A stretch of DNA of 64,000 nucleotides from Kluyvera sp040932435 (GTDB taxonomy: Bacteria; Pseudomonadota; Gammaproteobacteria; Enterobacterales; Enterobacteriaceae): positions 1-64,000 of the forward strand of contig NZ_JBFQGA010000015.1 in assembly GCF_040932435.1 (NCBI RefSeq). Reading direction: 5' to 3'. Within the stretch, counting starts at the first letter, position 1, and the number at the start of each line of letters is the position of its first letter. Positions 1-7,531 of this stretch are shown here, piece after piece. The notes beneath the pieces are model-generated. The model had not been told where the DNA came from. It made no database searches and was given only the letters and a program-made list of their open reading frames with translations. The position numbers and the translations under genes were made by a program.

Positions 1-109
1 TGCACTGTGTTGTGCCGTATGGAATGTCAGCACATACCAAATCGACGGTACCGCTGGCTATTGCCGGAAACACGTCAAAGCAGTCTGCGTTATGCAGGAT
101 GATGCTCAT
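1..109 (-). CDS. Phage-type DNA methyltransferase, N-terminus (cut by window edge)
   Basis: The first 36 codons can be read on the minus strand from an ATG at 109. The peptide starts MSIILHNADCFDVF and contains ADIPYGTTQC. The D-I-P-Y-G segment is a variant of the (D/N/S)PP(Y/F) catalytic motif of N4-cytosine/N6-adenine DNA methyltransferases, and a similar DLPYGTT form is common in phage adenine methylases. The start codon overlaps the stop of the preceding gene in an ATGA, so the two are translationally coupled. A solitary phage methylase usually protects phage DNA from restriction or modifies expression. Specificity cannot be judged from this fragment. Confidence 0.75.
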   Translation of the reverse strand, partial: MSIILHNADCFDVFPAIASGTVDLVCADIPYGTTQC

Positions 110-474
110 TGCCCTTCTCCTTCGATAACCTGTAATTGAATAGCCGGAACAGCAATTAACTCTCTCAGTTCTCTTTGCGCTGACAGAACGTGAAGGTTGC
201 ATGGTGACTTGGTGAAACGTTCGGTGACCCGATCACATTCTCTGGCCCAGTCGATGACGTCATCACGCAGGCTGGCATTTTCTGTGGCGAGAGCTTTACG
301 CTGTTCCATCGATTCACACAGAGCCACACTAGTAACATCAAAACGGCTAGCCAGCTCGTTCATCAGCCACTGGGAAGCCGCAGGGAGAAGAGGGGATGCT
401 TTACGGGCTGCATCAATCAACTGCTCTCTGGTCAATCGTGGTTGTATTACAGCAACAGCAGTCTGGTTGGTCAT
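106..474 (-). CDS. Hypothetical prophage protein upstream of the methylase
   Basis: This is a 122-residue protein if it starts at the ATG at 474, which has GGAG about 7 bases upstream. A longer reading to 528 lacks a better ribosome binding site. The protein begins MTNQTAVAVIQPRLTREQL and contains the helix-rich segment EQLIDAARKASPLLPAASQW, then a stretch around ASRFDVTSVALCESMEQRKALATE that looks coiled-coil. It has no signal peptide or membrane segment. It overlaps the methylase start by four bases, so both probably belong to one early phage operon. I do not recognise a function. Similar helical small proteins are common in the early or regulatory regions of lambdoid prophages. Confidence 0.6.
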   Translation of the reverse strand: MTNQTAVAVIQPRLTREQLIDAARKASPLLPAASQWLMNELASRFDVTSVALCESMEQRKALATENASLRDDVIDWARECDRVTERFTKSPCNLHVLSAQRELRELIAVPAIQLQVIEGEGQ

Positions 475-636
475 AGTTAGTTTCTCCGTATTATATGCGC
501 CCTGCACGGCGCTGAATTTTGGTTGCACGAATCCCTCACCCGAAGGTGATTAAAAGTTTTGGGTTTCGTTTCAGTAAGCGCCCAGGGTAGGGCACTTAGT
601 GAAACGGGCGACTGCCATCGCCTGTTAGCTTCTCCA

Positions 637-716
637 CTCAACTGGAAGCGCGCTCCGGTTGGCTGATATAACGACTGACACACTTAACGAATGGACAGAG
701 CGCGCTTTCAGTTGAG
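637..716. repeat. Long-stem hairpin A (19-bp arms)
   Basis: The left arm CTCAACTGGAAGCGCGCTC (637-655) pairs with GAGCGCGCTTTCAGTTGAG (698-716) with a single G-U-type mismatch and a 42-nt loop. The same architecture recurs as hairpin B at 925-1005 with compensatory differences. Confidence 0.8.
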
Positions 717-924
717 AAAAAAGGGTGGTACCAGAGAACTTCAAGGATGGTACTGGTACCGCCAAGACTGCTTAGGCAACATCTCTTCACTGAGATAGAG
801 TTGTGGTGGTGGTGCCTCCACCTGCCGGGTCGGCTATTCCCGGCGACGTAACACTTCAAGAATCGCATTCATTTTTAAGTTGAATGAGCTGGTGGCCTCG
901 TCACGTGCGCATAGCCGCAATTAC

Positions 925-1005
925 CACAACTGGAAGCGCACTCCGGTTTTTGTTTAACACCGGTCATCCACAACTGGTAGAGAAGAAGTGCGCTTTCATG
1001 TTGTG
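925..1005. repeat. Long-stem hairpin B, diverged copy of hairpin A
   Basis: The left arm CACAACTGGAAGCGCACT (925-942) pairs with AGTGCGCTTTCATGTTGTG (987-1005) with one bulged base and one G-U pair. Compared with hairpin A, at least two stem positions differ on both arms so that pairing is kept (T-A against A-T near the base, G-C against A-T near the loop). Confidence 0.75.
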
Positions 1006-1108
1006 CGCCTGTCTTTTCACCACATCAGGCTCGGTGGATCCTGGTTATTCCCCAACAACAAGGATTCGGTTAATCTGGATATCCCCAACAACGAGCAGAG
1101 TATTCATA

Positions 1109-1573
1109 GTGATAGCTGAACTATCGGCGGCTATGGCCGCTATAAAGGAGACTGCTGGTCTCGCTAAAGTTATTAATGACGCGAAAACTGATGCCGAAGT
1201 AAAAACAGCCACGATTGAACTTCAGAGCAAACTAATTACGCTCCAAGCGGAATGCTTCTCGCTTAGTGATGCGATCCGCCTTCGAGACGAAGAGGTAGTA
1301 CATCTCAAAGCAAAAATTGCAGAGTTTGAAGACTTTAAGAGCCAAACTGAAGGTTACGAGCTTGAGCGCCTTGATTCTGGTTCCTTGGTGTACTCTAAAA
1401 AGGTACTGGTGAACGAGCGCCCTGAGTCTGTGTATCTTTGCCCACATTGTTTTGGAAAACATGAAGTATCGATACTTCAGCCTATGCAAATCATGTGGAG
1501 TGACGGTAATTTCCGTTCCCATTGCCCCTCCTGCGAAAATAAATTTTGGATGAACTCAAGGAAAATCAGTTAG
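1109..1573 (+). CDS. Prophage protein with coiled coil and C-terminal zinc ribbon
   Basis: I start this gene at the GTG at 1109 (protein begins MIAELSAAMAAIKETAG, 154 residues), because related phage proteins begin close to this helix. The frame is open further upstream to 884, but that extension is odd in composition and overlaps the hairpins. Residues about 10-90 are helical and coiled-coil-like (VINDAKTDAEVKTATIELQ). The C-terminus carries two Cys pairs, LCPHC and HCPSC, spaced like a zinc ribbon. The family is widespread in enterobacterial prophages but I know no function for it. Nucleic-acid binding is a plausible inference from the zinc ribbon. The next frame downstream is a gene remnant. 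Confidence 0.7.
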   Translation: MIAELSAAMAAIKETAGLAKVINDAKTDAEVKTATIELQSKLITLQAECFSLSDAIRLRDEEVVHLKAKIAEFEDFKSQTEGYELERLDSGSLVYSKKVLVNERPESVYLCPHCFGKHEVSILQPMQIMWSDGNFRSHCPSCENKFWMNSRKIS

Positions 1574-1574
1574 T

Positions 1575-2177
1575 AAATGTTATGTGGATATCGGCAATGG
1601 GGCCGCGCTGGGCTTCTGCGTTTATCGCGGGACGGTAACAATTAACGGTTCATGGACGCCGCCTATCCCAGCGGGGGCCGTTGGTGTGACCGTATTTGCC
1701 AAGTTCAACAGTCCAGGCTCAACGCTGCTTTATACCGGCGGTGCGGTGACGAGCTGGGGGAATAATGGCAATGATACGAGACGCCCGGCAGTGACGGCTA
1801 AGATCGTGATTTTTGCGACAGGGATTGAGCCGACGCCACAACAGGGTGGACTGAACATGTGGAACGCCAACGGGGAATGTACTTTCTCGAGTGGCAATAG
1901 GCCGTTCATCACCTACGGAAAGACGGTAAAACTGACCGTAGCGAACCAACAGACGGACGGTGACATGGTGCAGCTATGCGCTACTGGTGCGGGCAACCAT
2001 GGGCAGGATCAGGGCAACACGCAGTGGACGAAGGGATTTGGTGTCTCGATGGGGGACGGTTATGTCCGGGCCGGATGGGCGAATGAGATAGACAAGGATA
2101 CGGATTATTACGCTGCGGACTCCACGACGTATTACGTTCCTGGGTTCAGTGTCCTGCGGATATCTGGGGCAAATTGA
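1575..2177 (+). pseudogene. 5'-truncated phage virion-associated protein
   Basis: About 200 codons are open (VDIGNGAALGFCVYRG... to LRISGAN). There is no ATG, and only a GTG at 1584 without a ribosome binding site, directly after the previous gene ends. The reading frame enters from within that gene, so the true N-terminus has been lost at a recombination joint near 1575. The remaining sequence is rich in Gly, Thr and beta-strand patterns (GSWTPPIPAGAVGVTVF) typical of proteins encoded between the host-specificity gene and the tail fibre in lambda-like prophages. The role in the virion is not known to me. Its stop overlaps the start of the fibre remnant. Confidence 0.65.
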
Positions 2178-3174
2178 CTGGCAGGAAATGCGCACAGCGT
2201 TGCAGCCAGGCACGGCACCGCGCGACGGGCAGGAAGTCGATCAGACCGGTATCTTTGCTGACCTGTACGCGAAAGCCTTGGCGGGTAAGTTGCCGACCTG
2301 TACCGAGGCAGAATGGCAGGCTGATCCGCTTAACCGTGGCTGCTATGTACTGACATCATCGCCGGGGAAAATGCGCCTGCCGGATGATAACGGTGTGCAG
2401 CCCGGCTCGCTCAAAATCCCGGTTAAAGTCGGTGACAGCGGCGATATAGCGAAAGCGGGGAAAATGGGGGCATCCGCACTGCCTAACATCAAAGGAACCT
2501 TCTACAGAACAGATACGAATGCGGCATTGGCAAGAACATCATCTGTAGTTGATGGAGCATTTGAGTTACTTACATGAGAGCCAACACCTCCGACTCAGGT
2601 TGCGGCAAGTGGCGCAAATACTACAGGTGTACCGCTAGGGATTAATGCCGGACTTTATGATGGCATGTACCAAGATGGTGTTACTGAGGTTAGGGCCAAC
2701 CGTCAGCAGGGCTGCTGGACTGTTCGTTATGCAGCTAAAGCAACCAATGGTGGCAGTATCGACGCTCTGGCACTAGCGACGGCAATCGCTGCTGGGGATG
2801 CTGATTTGCTGGCTAAAATAATTGCCACCAATGCGCGAATTGATTACGCACTAATCACTTCTCCGTCAACGGTGGCAATCAACACGCGCACTACGTGTGA
2901 AAACCCGTTCGGGGCGAACACGCCTGTAATGGTAAGAGCCGAATTTTACCATGCAACGCTTTTAGCTTGGGTTTCCTCCGAATGGATCTACGCTGGCTCT
3001 ACTTCAATTTGGGGATGCGCAGCGGCTTATGTTGAGGACGTGGGCATTAACTTGATGATTGGTGCTCAGGGTTTTGCTAGCGCAAACTTGAACAGCGGGA
3101 GCAGCCTTCCAATGACCGCCAACTACAACACAGCCAGCTCTTGCCGAATTCACGTATGGAAGGTAACAGCATGA
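2149..3174 (+). pseudogene. Phage tail fibre, C-terminal part with in-frame TGA
   Basis: One reading frame runs from about 2149 to 3174 but is interrupted by TGA at 2575-2577. The first half (DWQEMRTALQPGTAPRDG, then LPTCTEAEWQADPLNRG and GKMRLPDDNGVQ) is the collar-like segment found near the tip of lambda-type side tail fibres. The reading resumes in the same frame after the stop (EPTPPTQVAASGANTTG) and ends in a beta-rich tip (SCRIHVWKVTA). A single base change would restore Trp or Arg. The 5' part of the fibre gene is also missing. The stop of the fibre overlaps the ATG of the assembly gene (ATGA), so the original pair organisation is preserved. It is most simply a dead gene, although readthrough cannot be excluded. 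Confidence 0.8.
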
Positions 3175-3560
3175 AAACGATCTACGTAAACCAGAAAAAT
3201 AACCGGGACTGGAGCACCAGCGCGTCAGCGTTCGGTGGCCTGAACTACCCTGCAATCGTGCCAGATGATTTCACCGGCGGCGCGATGACGCATAATCGCT
3301 TCACAGATGAATGGACGCCAGACCCGGTTTATCTCCGTACCCATGTGGATGATGTAAAAGACGCTGAAGCTATTCGTGATCAGCTAATCAGTGAAGCCAA
3401 CGAGGTGATTTACGACTGGGCGATAGACGCGAACACTGGTGATATTTCAGGCGAGGATTTAGCAAAGTTGAAAGCGTGGCGGACTTATATCAAAGCGCTA
3501 AAAGCAATGGATCTGAGCGCGGCGCCGGGTATCGAGTGGCCTCTAAATCCTGACGCGTGA
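3171..3560 (+). CDS. tfa: Tail fibre assembly protein (Tfa family)
   Basis: 129 residues, starting MKTIYVNQKNNRDWS at the ATG that overlaps the fibre stop. The C-terminal half has the Tfa signature layout: a helical AEAIRDQLISEANEVIYDW segment, an acidic linker with ISGEDLAKLKAWRTY, and the terminal motif APGIEWPLNP, as in lambda Tfa and the Mu-type assembly proteins. Tfa acts as a chaperone that trimerises the C-terminus of the fibre and often stays attached to it. The gene is intact, but its partner is truncated and carries a stop, so it probably has no functional substrate here. Confidence 0.85.
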   Translation: MKTIYVNQKNNRDWSTSASAFGGLNYPAIVPDDFTGGAMTHNRFTDEWTPDPVYLRTHVDDVKDAEAIRDQLISEANEVIYDWAIDANTGDISGEDLAKLKAWRTYIKALKAMDLSAAPGIEWPLNPDA

Positions 3561-3648
3561 AGTTTCAAACTGTCGCGGCTAAGTCCTATCTCTGGTTTTA
3601 CAGTAAGTAAGGAAGCTATTCACCTAATTAAGATAGACCCTGCCAGTC

Positions 3649-3706
3649 ATACAATGGAAGCAGAGAGGTGCGGAGGGATACAATGGAAACAGAGAGGTGT
3701 GGAGGG
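3649..3706. repeat. Two tandem 29-bp direct repeats
   Basis: The 29-bp unit at 3649-3677 is repeated immediately at 3678-3706 with two base differences (both G/A or C/T transitions). Both copies carry ATGGAA and AGAGAGGTG. It marks the boundary between the phage tail module and the RES-type cargo gene. Confidence 0.85.
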
Positions 3707-3780
3707 ATACTCCCTGCTTGATTTCATTACAGAATTGAAGGAGAGTGGCCCTGTATCAGCGAATCACGGGCGGGTTAACT

Positions 3781-5160
3781 ATGTGGGAAGATAAATATAT
3801 TTGTCATAAATGTGTGGGTGATAAATATGTCATACAGCAAATAAAACAAACTGGTAATAATATTCATATTTGCTCTTATTGCAGACGAAAACGGAAAAAT
3901 AGCCACCTAGATAGTATCATCAGGATGATGAATGAGGTATTTGAATATTATTATGATAAGTATGAGGATATCTATGATATCGGGCGTGGTGACAGCGCGC
4001 AGGATGTTATCTGCGAAGAACTTGGCGTCGAATGTGAAGTAGCAGAAGATATCTATCGGTTTCTGTGTGATGAATACAATTCGCATAATGATTATGATAG
4101 CGCTCGGTATAATGGTGATTTTGTTTACCGTCATATAAATTATTCTAGTGGAGAGCTTGCACACACTTGGAGTAAAGCAACAGACTCTCTTATGAAAGAA
4201 ACACGATACTTTAATCGTGAGGTTAATAATTTCCTAGATTCACTTTTTAGTGATATTGATAAACTACAAAATAAGGATAGCGATTCACCGATAAAAACGC
4301 TGTCTAATGAAATTAATCTTTTTCGTGCAAGGGTCTTTGAGGACGAGGAAGAAGTAAAAGAAGCTTTGGAGCAGCCCGAGAAAAATTTTGGGCCTCCCCC
4401 ATCGACCATGGCGCGATCGGGTCGAATGAACGCACAGGGGATCTCAGTGTTTTATGGCGCAACTTCAGTGAATCTGGCTATTGCTGAAGTAAGGCCGCCA
4501 GTTGGCAGCATTGTAGTGACAGCCTCTTTTGTACCGCTACGTGAACTGAAAGTGCTGGATATTTCTGCTCTTGACTCGCTTAGTTTCGGCTCCGGTAGTA
4601 AATTTGATCCACAGAGTCGCAAAACCAGTGAGCGCGCGATTTTTTTCAGAACGCTTTCCCGTAAGTTAACTCTTCCTACTTTTGGAAAAAGGCAAGATAG
4701 CGATTACCTAATTACTCAGGTGGTTGCTGATTATCTCAGCGACCGAAATAGATTTAAACTTGATGGTGTTAGTTTCAAATCTACTCAGGTAGATGCTAAT
4801 GGTGAGGATAGTGAAACAGGATATAATGTCGTTCTGTTTAATAAGTCTTCCAGTGTCAGGCATGCCGCTGATAAATCCCGACGATATAATGTTGAGATGT
4901 ATGATCACATTGAAGATAGTCAATATGCTTTCGGTCCTGAAATTCAACTGATAGTTGAGGAACCAAAAAAATCGAATTATATGGGAATATTATCTTCCAC
5001 ACGTGACATAAATGATGCACTTGAGATGAAAACCGATAGTATGACTTACCACAAAATTACAGGTGTGAAGTTCAGAACAGGTGAAACAAAAATTCAGCAG
5101 GGCGAAAACCTTAAAAAGCCTGATCCTCCCGAAAAATACGCTGATCTGTTTGATTTCTAA
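3781..5160 (+). CDS. HEPN/RES-type protein, putative NAD-degrading toxin or defence effector
   Basis: 459 residues from ATG 3781. A GTG at 3745 is too close to its AAGGAG. The N-terminus has two Cys pairs (CHKC at 8-11, CSYC at 31-34) that look like a zinc finger. Residues about 40-165 are helical, matching the HEPN-like N-terminal region seen in longer RES proteins. Residues about 178-360 form the RES domain: FRARV, then GRMN at 204-207, then FYGATSVNLAIAEVR (to 237), supplying the Arg, Tyr and Glu that line the active site in this family, and later KLDGVSF. RES toxins such as MbcT and Xre-RES systems consume NAD+. No antitoxin gene of the Xre/COG5642 type flanks it, so it may be a stand-alone stress- or phage-triggered effector. 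The gene is clearly AT-rich compared with the backbone. Confidence 0.8.
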   Translation: MWEDKYICHKCVGDKYVIQQIKQTGNNIHICSYCRRKRKNSHLDSIIRMMNEVFEYYYDKYEDIYDIGRGDSAQDVICEELGVECEVAEDIYRFLCDEYNSHNDYDSARYNGDFVYRHINYSSGELAHTWSKATDSLMKETRYFNREVNNFLDSLFSDIDKLQNKDSDSPIKTLSNEINLFRARVFEDEEEVKEALEQPEKNFGPPPSTMARSGRMNAQGISVFYGATSVNLAIAEVRPPVGSIVVTASFVPLRELKVLDISALDSLSFGSGSKFDPQSRKTSERAIFFRTLSRKLTLPTFGKRQDSDYLITQVVADYLSDRNRFKLDGVSFKSTQVDANGEDSETGYNVVLFNKSSSVRHAADKSRRYNVEMYDHIEDSQYAFGPEIQLIVEEPKKSNYMGILSSTRDINDALEMKTDSMTYHKITGVKFRTGETKIQQGENLKKPDPPEKYADLFDF

Positions 5161-5326
5161 GCTTGTTTGAAGTCAGGACAACTATTACAAAGATGATGCA
5201 AAGATTGGCATATAAGATAACTGCACTATGTTGCCAGTAACATCAAATACAGGCCGCTCAGTACCATGAGCCGCCTGTCAAATTTGTTTTGAACCAGTGC
5301 CATACCTGTGCAGGGACAAATATACA

Positions 5327-5560
5327 CTAGTGCCAAACCGATTTTCCCTGCCGAATTGCCCCCATAATGGCCTTGCCTATACTGTAGAACTCAGGCAACC
5401 CCATCATAACCCACCTCGATTTTACGAAAGCTAGGAGCCGGAAGCATTCCCCGTCAGCCACCGTTATGACAAAGGTACGCATTCCTTTCTCTGGAACGGG
5501 GAGTAGTTCTTCCGTCTTTGGGAAGTAAATGCGGATCCCTGAGATGATCATGTTATCCAT
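5327..5560 (-). CDS. Small hypothetical protein coupled to the dinI-like remnant
   Basis: 77 residues from the ATG at 5560, beginning MDNMIISGIRIYFPKTEELL. Its start overlaps the TGA of the dinI-like frame by one base (TGATG), so it was translated by coupling to that gene. The sequence FVITVADGECFRLLAFVKSRW suggests a small beta-rich fold. There is no signal peptide and no membrane helix. It is likely an SOS-associated prophage gene by position, but I do not recognise the family. With its upstream partner truncated, expression is doubtful. Confidence 0.55.
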   Translation of the reverse strand: MDNMIISGIRIYFPKTEELLPVPEKGMRTFVITVADGECFRLLAFVKSRWVMMGLPEFYSIGKAIMGAIRQGKSVWH

Positions 5561-5727
5561 CAATCAGCCTCCAGCCAGAATTCAGCCTCTTCAAACATTT
5601 CCTGCACGGTGCGGCTGATCTGCTCCTTCTCATGTTTGCTAGTATCAGTGTTGATCGCCGGTAGCGTCATCATAGGTTTCACCCGAACATCAGCATCAGG
5701 GATTATGCTTGGGAACGTCTTCGGTCA
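5560..5727 (-). pseudogene. dinI-like gene, N-terminus lost
   Basis: The minus-strand frame ends in TGA at 5560-5562 and reads KTFPSIIPDADVRVKPMM, then SKHEKEQISRTVQEMFEEAE and FWLEAD. This matches the C-terminal two thirds of DinI-family proteins (PDAxVRV, then a helix ending EEILQETWESADDWF in E. coli-type members), which bind RecA filaments and modulate the SOS response. About 25 N-terminal residues are missing. The frame meets a stop just where the umuC remnant on the other strand begins, so a deletion removed both gene ends. An internal ATG could give a short product. Confidence 0.7.
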
Positions 5728-5954
5728 GGGGGCGTGCAACTAAATCTGTTTGATAGCAATGCGCCTCGCGCCGGGAGTGAAAGGCTGATGGAGGCGCTTG
5801 ATCAACTTAATGCTAAAGACAGTAGAAGAACTCTGTACTTTGCGGTACAGGGTATACAACAGCAGTGGCAGATGAGGAAATGCTTTCGGCGAGGTATACC
5901 ACAAGGTACAGCAGTTTGCTGCGAATAGACTCTTGGTTAACGCTGGGCCTCTAG
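5728..5954 (+). pseudogene. umuC-like error-prone polymerase, C-terminal stump with frameshift
   Basis: The frame GVQLNLFDSNAPRAGSERLM, then LYFAVQGIQQQWQM, is the extreme C-terminus of UmuC/polymerase V (K-12-type members end QLNLFD...TLYFAGQGIQQQWQMKR). After QWQM the reading shifts by one base: the expected continuation MLSARYTTRYSSLLRIDS is present in the +1-shifted frame from 5878 to the stop at 5952-5954. So this is a 5'-truncated and frameshifted remnant. It converges tail-to-tail with the dinI-like remnant, an arrangement typical of SOS modules of prophages and plasmids. Confidence 0.8.
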
Positions 5955-6173
5955 CTTTTTATGCATTAAAAATGCATGAAGAGTGCAGTTCTTCTAAGTG
6001 GTGTATTAGTAAATGCTATAAACAATTAACGCGGTAAAAAGACATTTTCAACTTTCTGTTACATATTCAGGGATAATACAAAAATCTCGAAAATGATGTA
6101 TAATGGCGCAATTCTTGACTCAGCAAGCCTTTTTGACTAATTTTTGGCTCGCATGGACATATTGGAAGATATG

Positions 6174-6638
6174 ATGGCAATTATAACGCCTGAAGTTGCA
6201 CCTGACGAGGAACTGCCAGAGTCGGTTTCGCCTGAAGAGGCAGCTGGTAACTACCAGCCTAAGCCGAAGAGACCATATGATAAAATTCTAACTGATCTTT
6301 CAGTTGAAGATTTGCAGTCACCAGGTGTGTACAAACTAATACTTGCCAAGAGTAGTGAACTTGAATGTGAAAACTTTGAGTTAAAAAAAAATGACAGTAT
6401 TCATCGAAAGTTAGAAGTGCAACACGCAACCGTATCGGCTGAGTTAAATCAACTAAAAGCATCCAAGAAGGCAATTGAGTTACTTTATTCAGCTAGTCTT
6501 GGCACTGGGACATGTTTAGTTGGGTTATCTTTCTCAATCTATTCATCAGGATCACAACTAGGTGGGTGGGTTGTTGGTGGTGTTGGCATTGTTCTTTCTG
6601 GTGTCGCAATTGTCGTTACCGCAATGGATAAAAAATAA
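6174..6638 (+). CDS. Coiled-coil protein with two C-terminal membrane helices (cargo unit, gene 1)
   Basis: 154 residues from the ATG at 6174, which has GGAAG five bases upstream. ATG 6153 and 6171 are alternatives. Residues 1-35 are acidic and proline-rich (VAPDEELPESVSPEEAAG). Residues about 60-105 are heptad-like (SSELECENFELKKND, VSAELNQLKASKKAIELL). Two hydrophobic helices end the protein (around GTCLVGLSFSIYSSG and VVGGVGIVLSGVAIVVTAM) followed by DKK. It looks like a cytoplasmic sensor or scaffold anchored by a C-terminal hairpin. I do not recognise the family. It overlaps the next gene by one base (TAATG), so the two form one translational unit. Confidence 0.7.
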   Translation: MAIITPEVAPDEELPESVSPEEAAGNYQPKPKRPYDKILTDLSVEDLQSPGVYKLILAKSSELECENFELKKNDSIHRKLEVQHATVSAELNQLKASKKAIELLYSASLGTGTCLVGLSFSIYSSGSQLGGWVVGGVGIVLSGVAIVVTAMDKK

Positions 6639-7000
6639 TGAAGTTCAAAATCGGTGGGTTGAAAGAGCCCGGAAATCTTGATAAAGAACGAGTTGTGATA
6701 CAAATCCTTGAGGATGGTAATGTTGGCAAATTGATGGTTGCTACCACAACACAGCAGGCTGAAGACCGTGTATCATCTAAAATTAATAACCCGTACTGGA
6801 TTCCCGATCAAGATGTTGTTAAAGGTGATTTAATAATAATTTATACAAAAGATGGTAAAAAAAATAGTAGAAAAAATGAAGATGGCTCATCTAGTTATTT
6901 CTTCTATATCGGTATGGAGCAACCACTTTATACAGAGAGTAATGAGACTGCTGTGGTTTTCGATATATCGAATTGGACCTTCGCCAGACGTGTGGAGTAA
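6638..7000 (+). CDS. Small beta-rich protein (cargo unit, gene 2)
   Basis: 120 residues starting MKFKIGGLKEPGNLDKERVV; the ATG overlaps the TAA of gene 1. There are no membrane segments. The middle part (NPYWIPDQDVVKGDLIIIYT, then SSYFFYIGMEQPLY) has the aromatic and Gly-Asp pattern of small PUA/EVE-like beta-barrels that bind modified bases, but I see this only as a resemblance. The end reads VVFDISNWTFARRVE. Paired with a coiled-coil membrane protein in an AT-rich island, a sensor-plus-effector pair is a reasonable hypothesis. No function is established. Confidence 0.65.
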   Translation: MKFKIGGLKEPGNLDKERVVIQILEDGNVGKLMVATTTQQAEDRVSSKINNPYWIPDQDVVKGDLIIIYTKDGKKNSRKNEDGSSSYFFYIGMEQPLYTESNETAVVFDISNWTFARRVE

Positions 7001-7279
7001 ATTGGCCTTACCATCGATAACGATGGATCGTTTAGTGCTCAGATATAAGATAAATGGTGAATTAGATGTTGCATATGCTGATATCATCGATAAATGTGTT
7101 GAGAACACTATTCGTTGTCGCAATGTAACTTGTTGAAATAATTATGTGCTGAAAACGAATTTTTTCTCATTATTGATGGTAAGTATATGGCCTTATATAG
7201 GAGTAGGCCAATCTCGAAAATCGGAGAAGGGATTGCTATTCTGAGGGATAAATCCCATTCTCTCTGCCACTACCTGCTT

Positions 7280-7414
7280 TTAGACGTCGTCATCATAGAC
7301 TGCCGTTTCGTTCATGTTATTGATGTTTTTATTACTTGAGATAACGGTCTCCCTTCCCGTATTGATCAAAGTCGCTAGGCTGGTTTTTCCTACTCTTTTT
7401 CCCCCGAAAATCAC
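7280..7414 (-). pseudogene. P-loop NTPase fragment
   Basis: On the minus strand, 44 codons read VIFGGKRVGKTSLATLINTG, then RETVISSNKNINNMNETAVY and DDDV, before TAA at 7280-7282. GGKRVGKTS is a textbook Walker A motif preceded by a hydrophobic beta strand. After the stop the same frame stays open for about 28 codons (KQVVAERMGFIPQ...). Neither Walker B nor a start with ribosome binding site is present. It looks like the remains of an ATPase gene. The family is not identifiable. Confidence 0.45.
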
Positions 7415-7531
7415 TGTTCCAAACAAGCGAGTACAAAAGAGGCGAGCGAACTTTCGTATAATTCAGGAGTTACGGTTCTCTTTGCTTATCTTTTTTTATT
7501 CATTACCATCTGGTCTATGCCCCAACGACAT

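Larger units (their letters stand above)
475..1108. other. Gene-poor prophage stretch rich in hairpins
   Basis: No convincing gene lies here, although short open frames exist on both strands. Several stems are packed together: 568-583 with 590-605 (two mismatches), 637-655 with 698-716, 724-734 with 753-763 (GGTGGTACCAG with CTGGTACCGCC), 824-829 with 839-844 (GCCGGG with CCCGGC), and 925-942 with 987-1005. The density suggests a structured transcript or a leader of the gene at 1109. An alternative is that part of it is translated as the in-frame upstream extension of that gene (from 884), but this extension lacks a good ribosome binding site. Confidence 0.55.

Noticed and set aside
884..1108. 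Upstream extension of the zinc-ribbon prophage gene
   Set aside because: The frame is open, but it overlaps strong hairpins, lacks a good start signal, and is unlike the conserved part of the protein. I kept the start at 1109.
3649..3706. CRISPR array
   Set aside because: Only two directly abutting copies with no spacer; no other regularly spaced repeats occur in the window.
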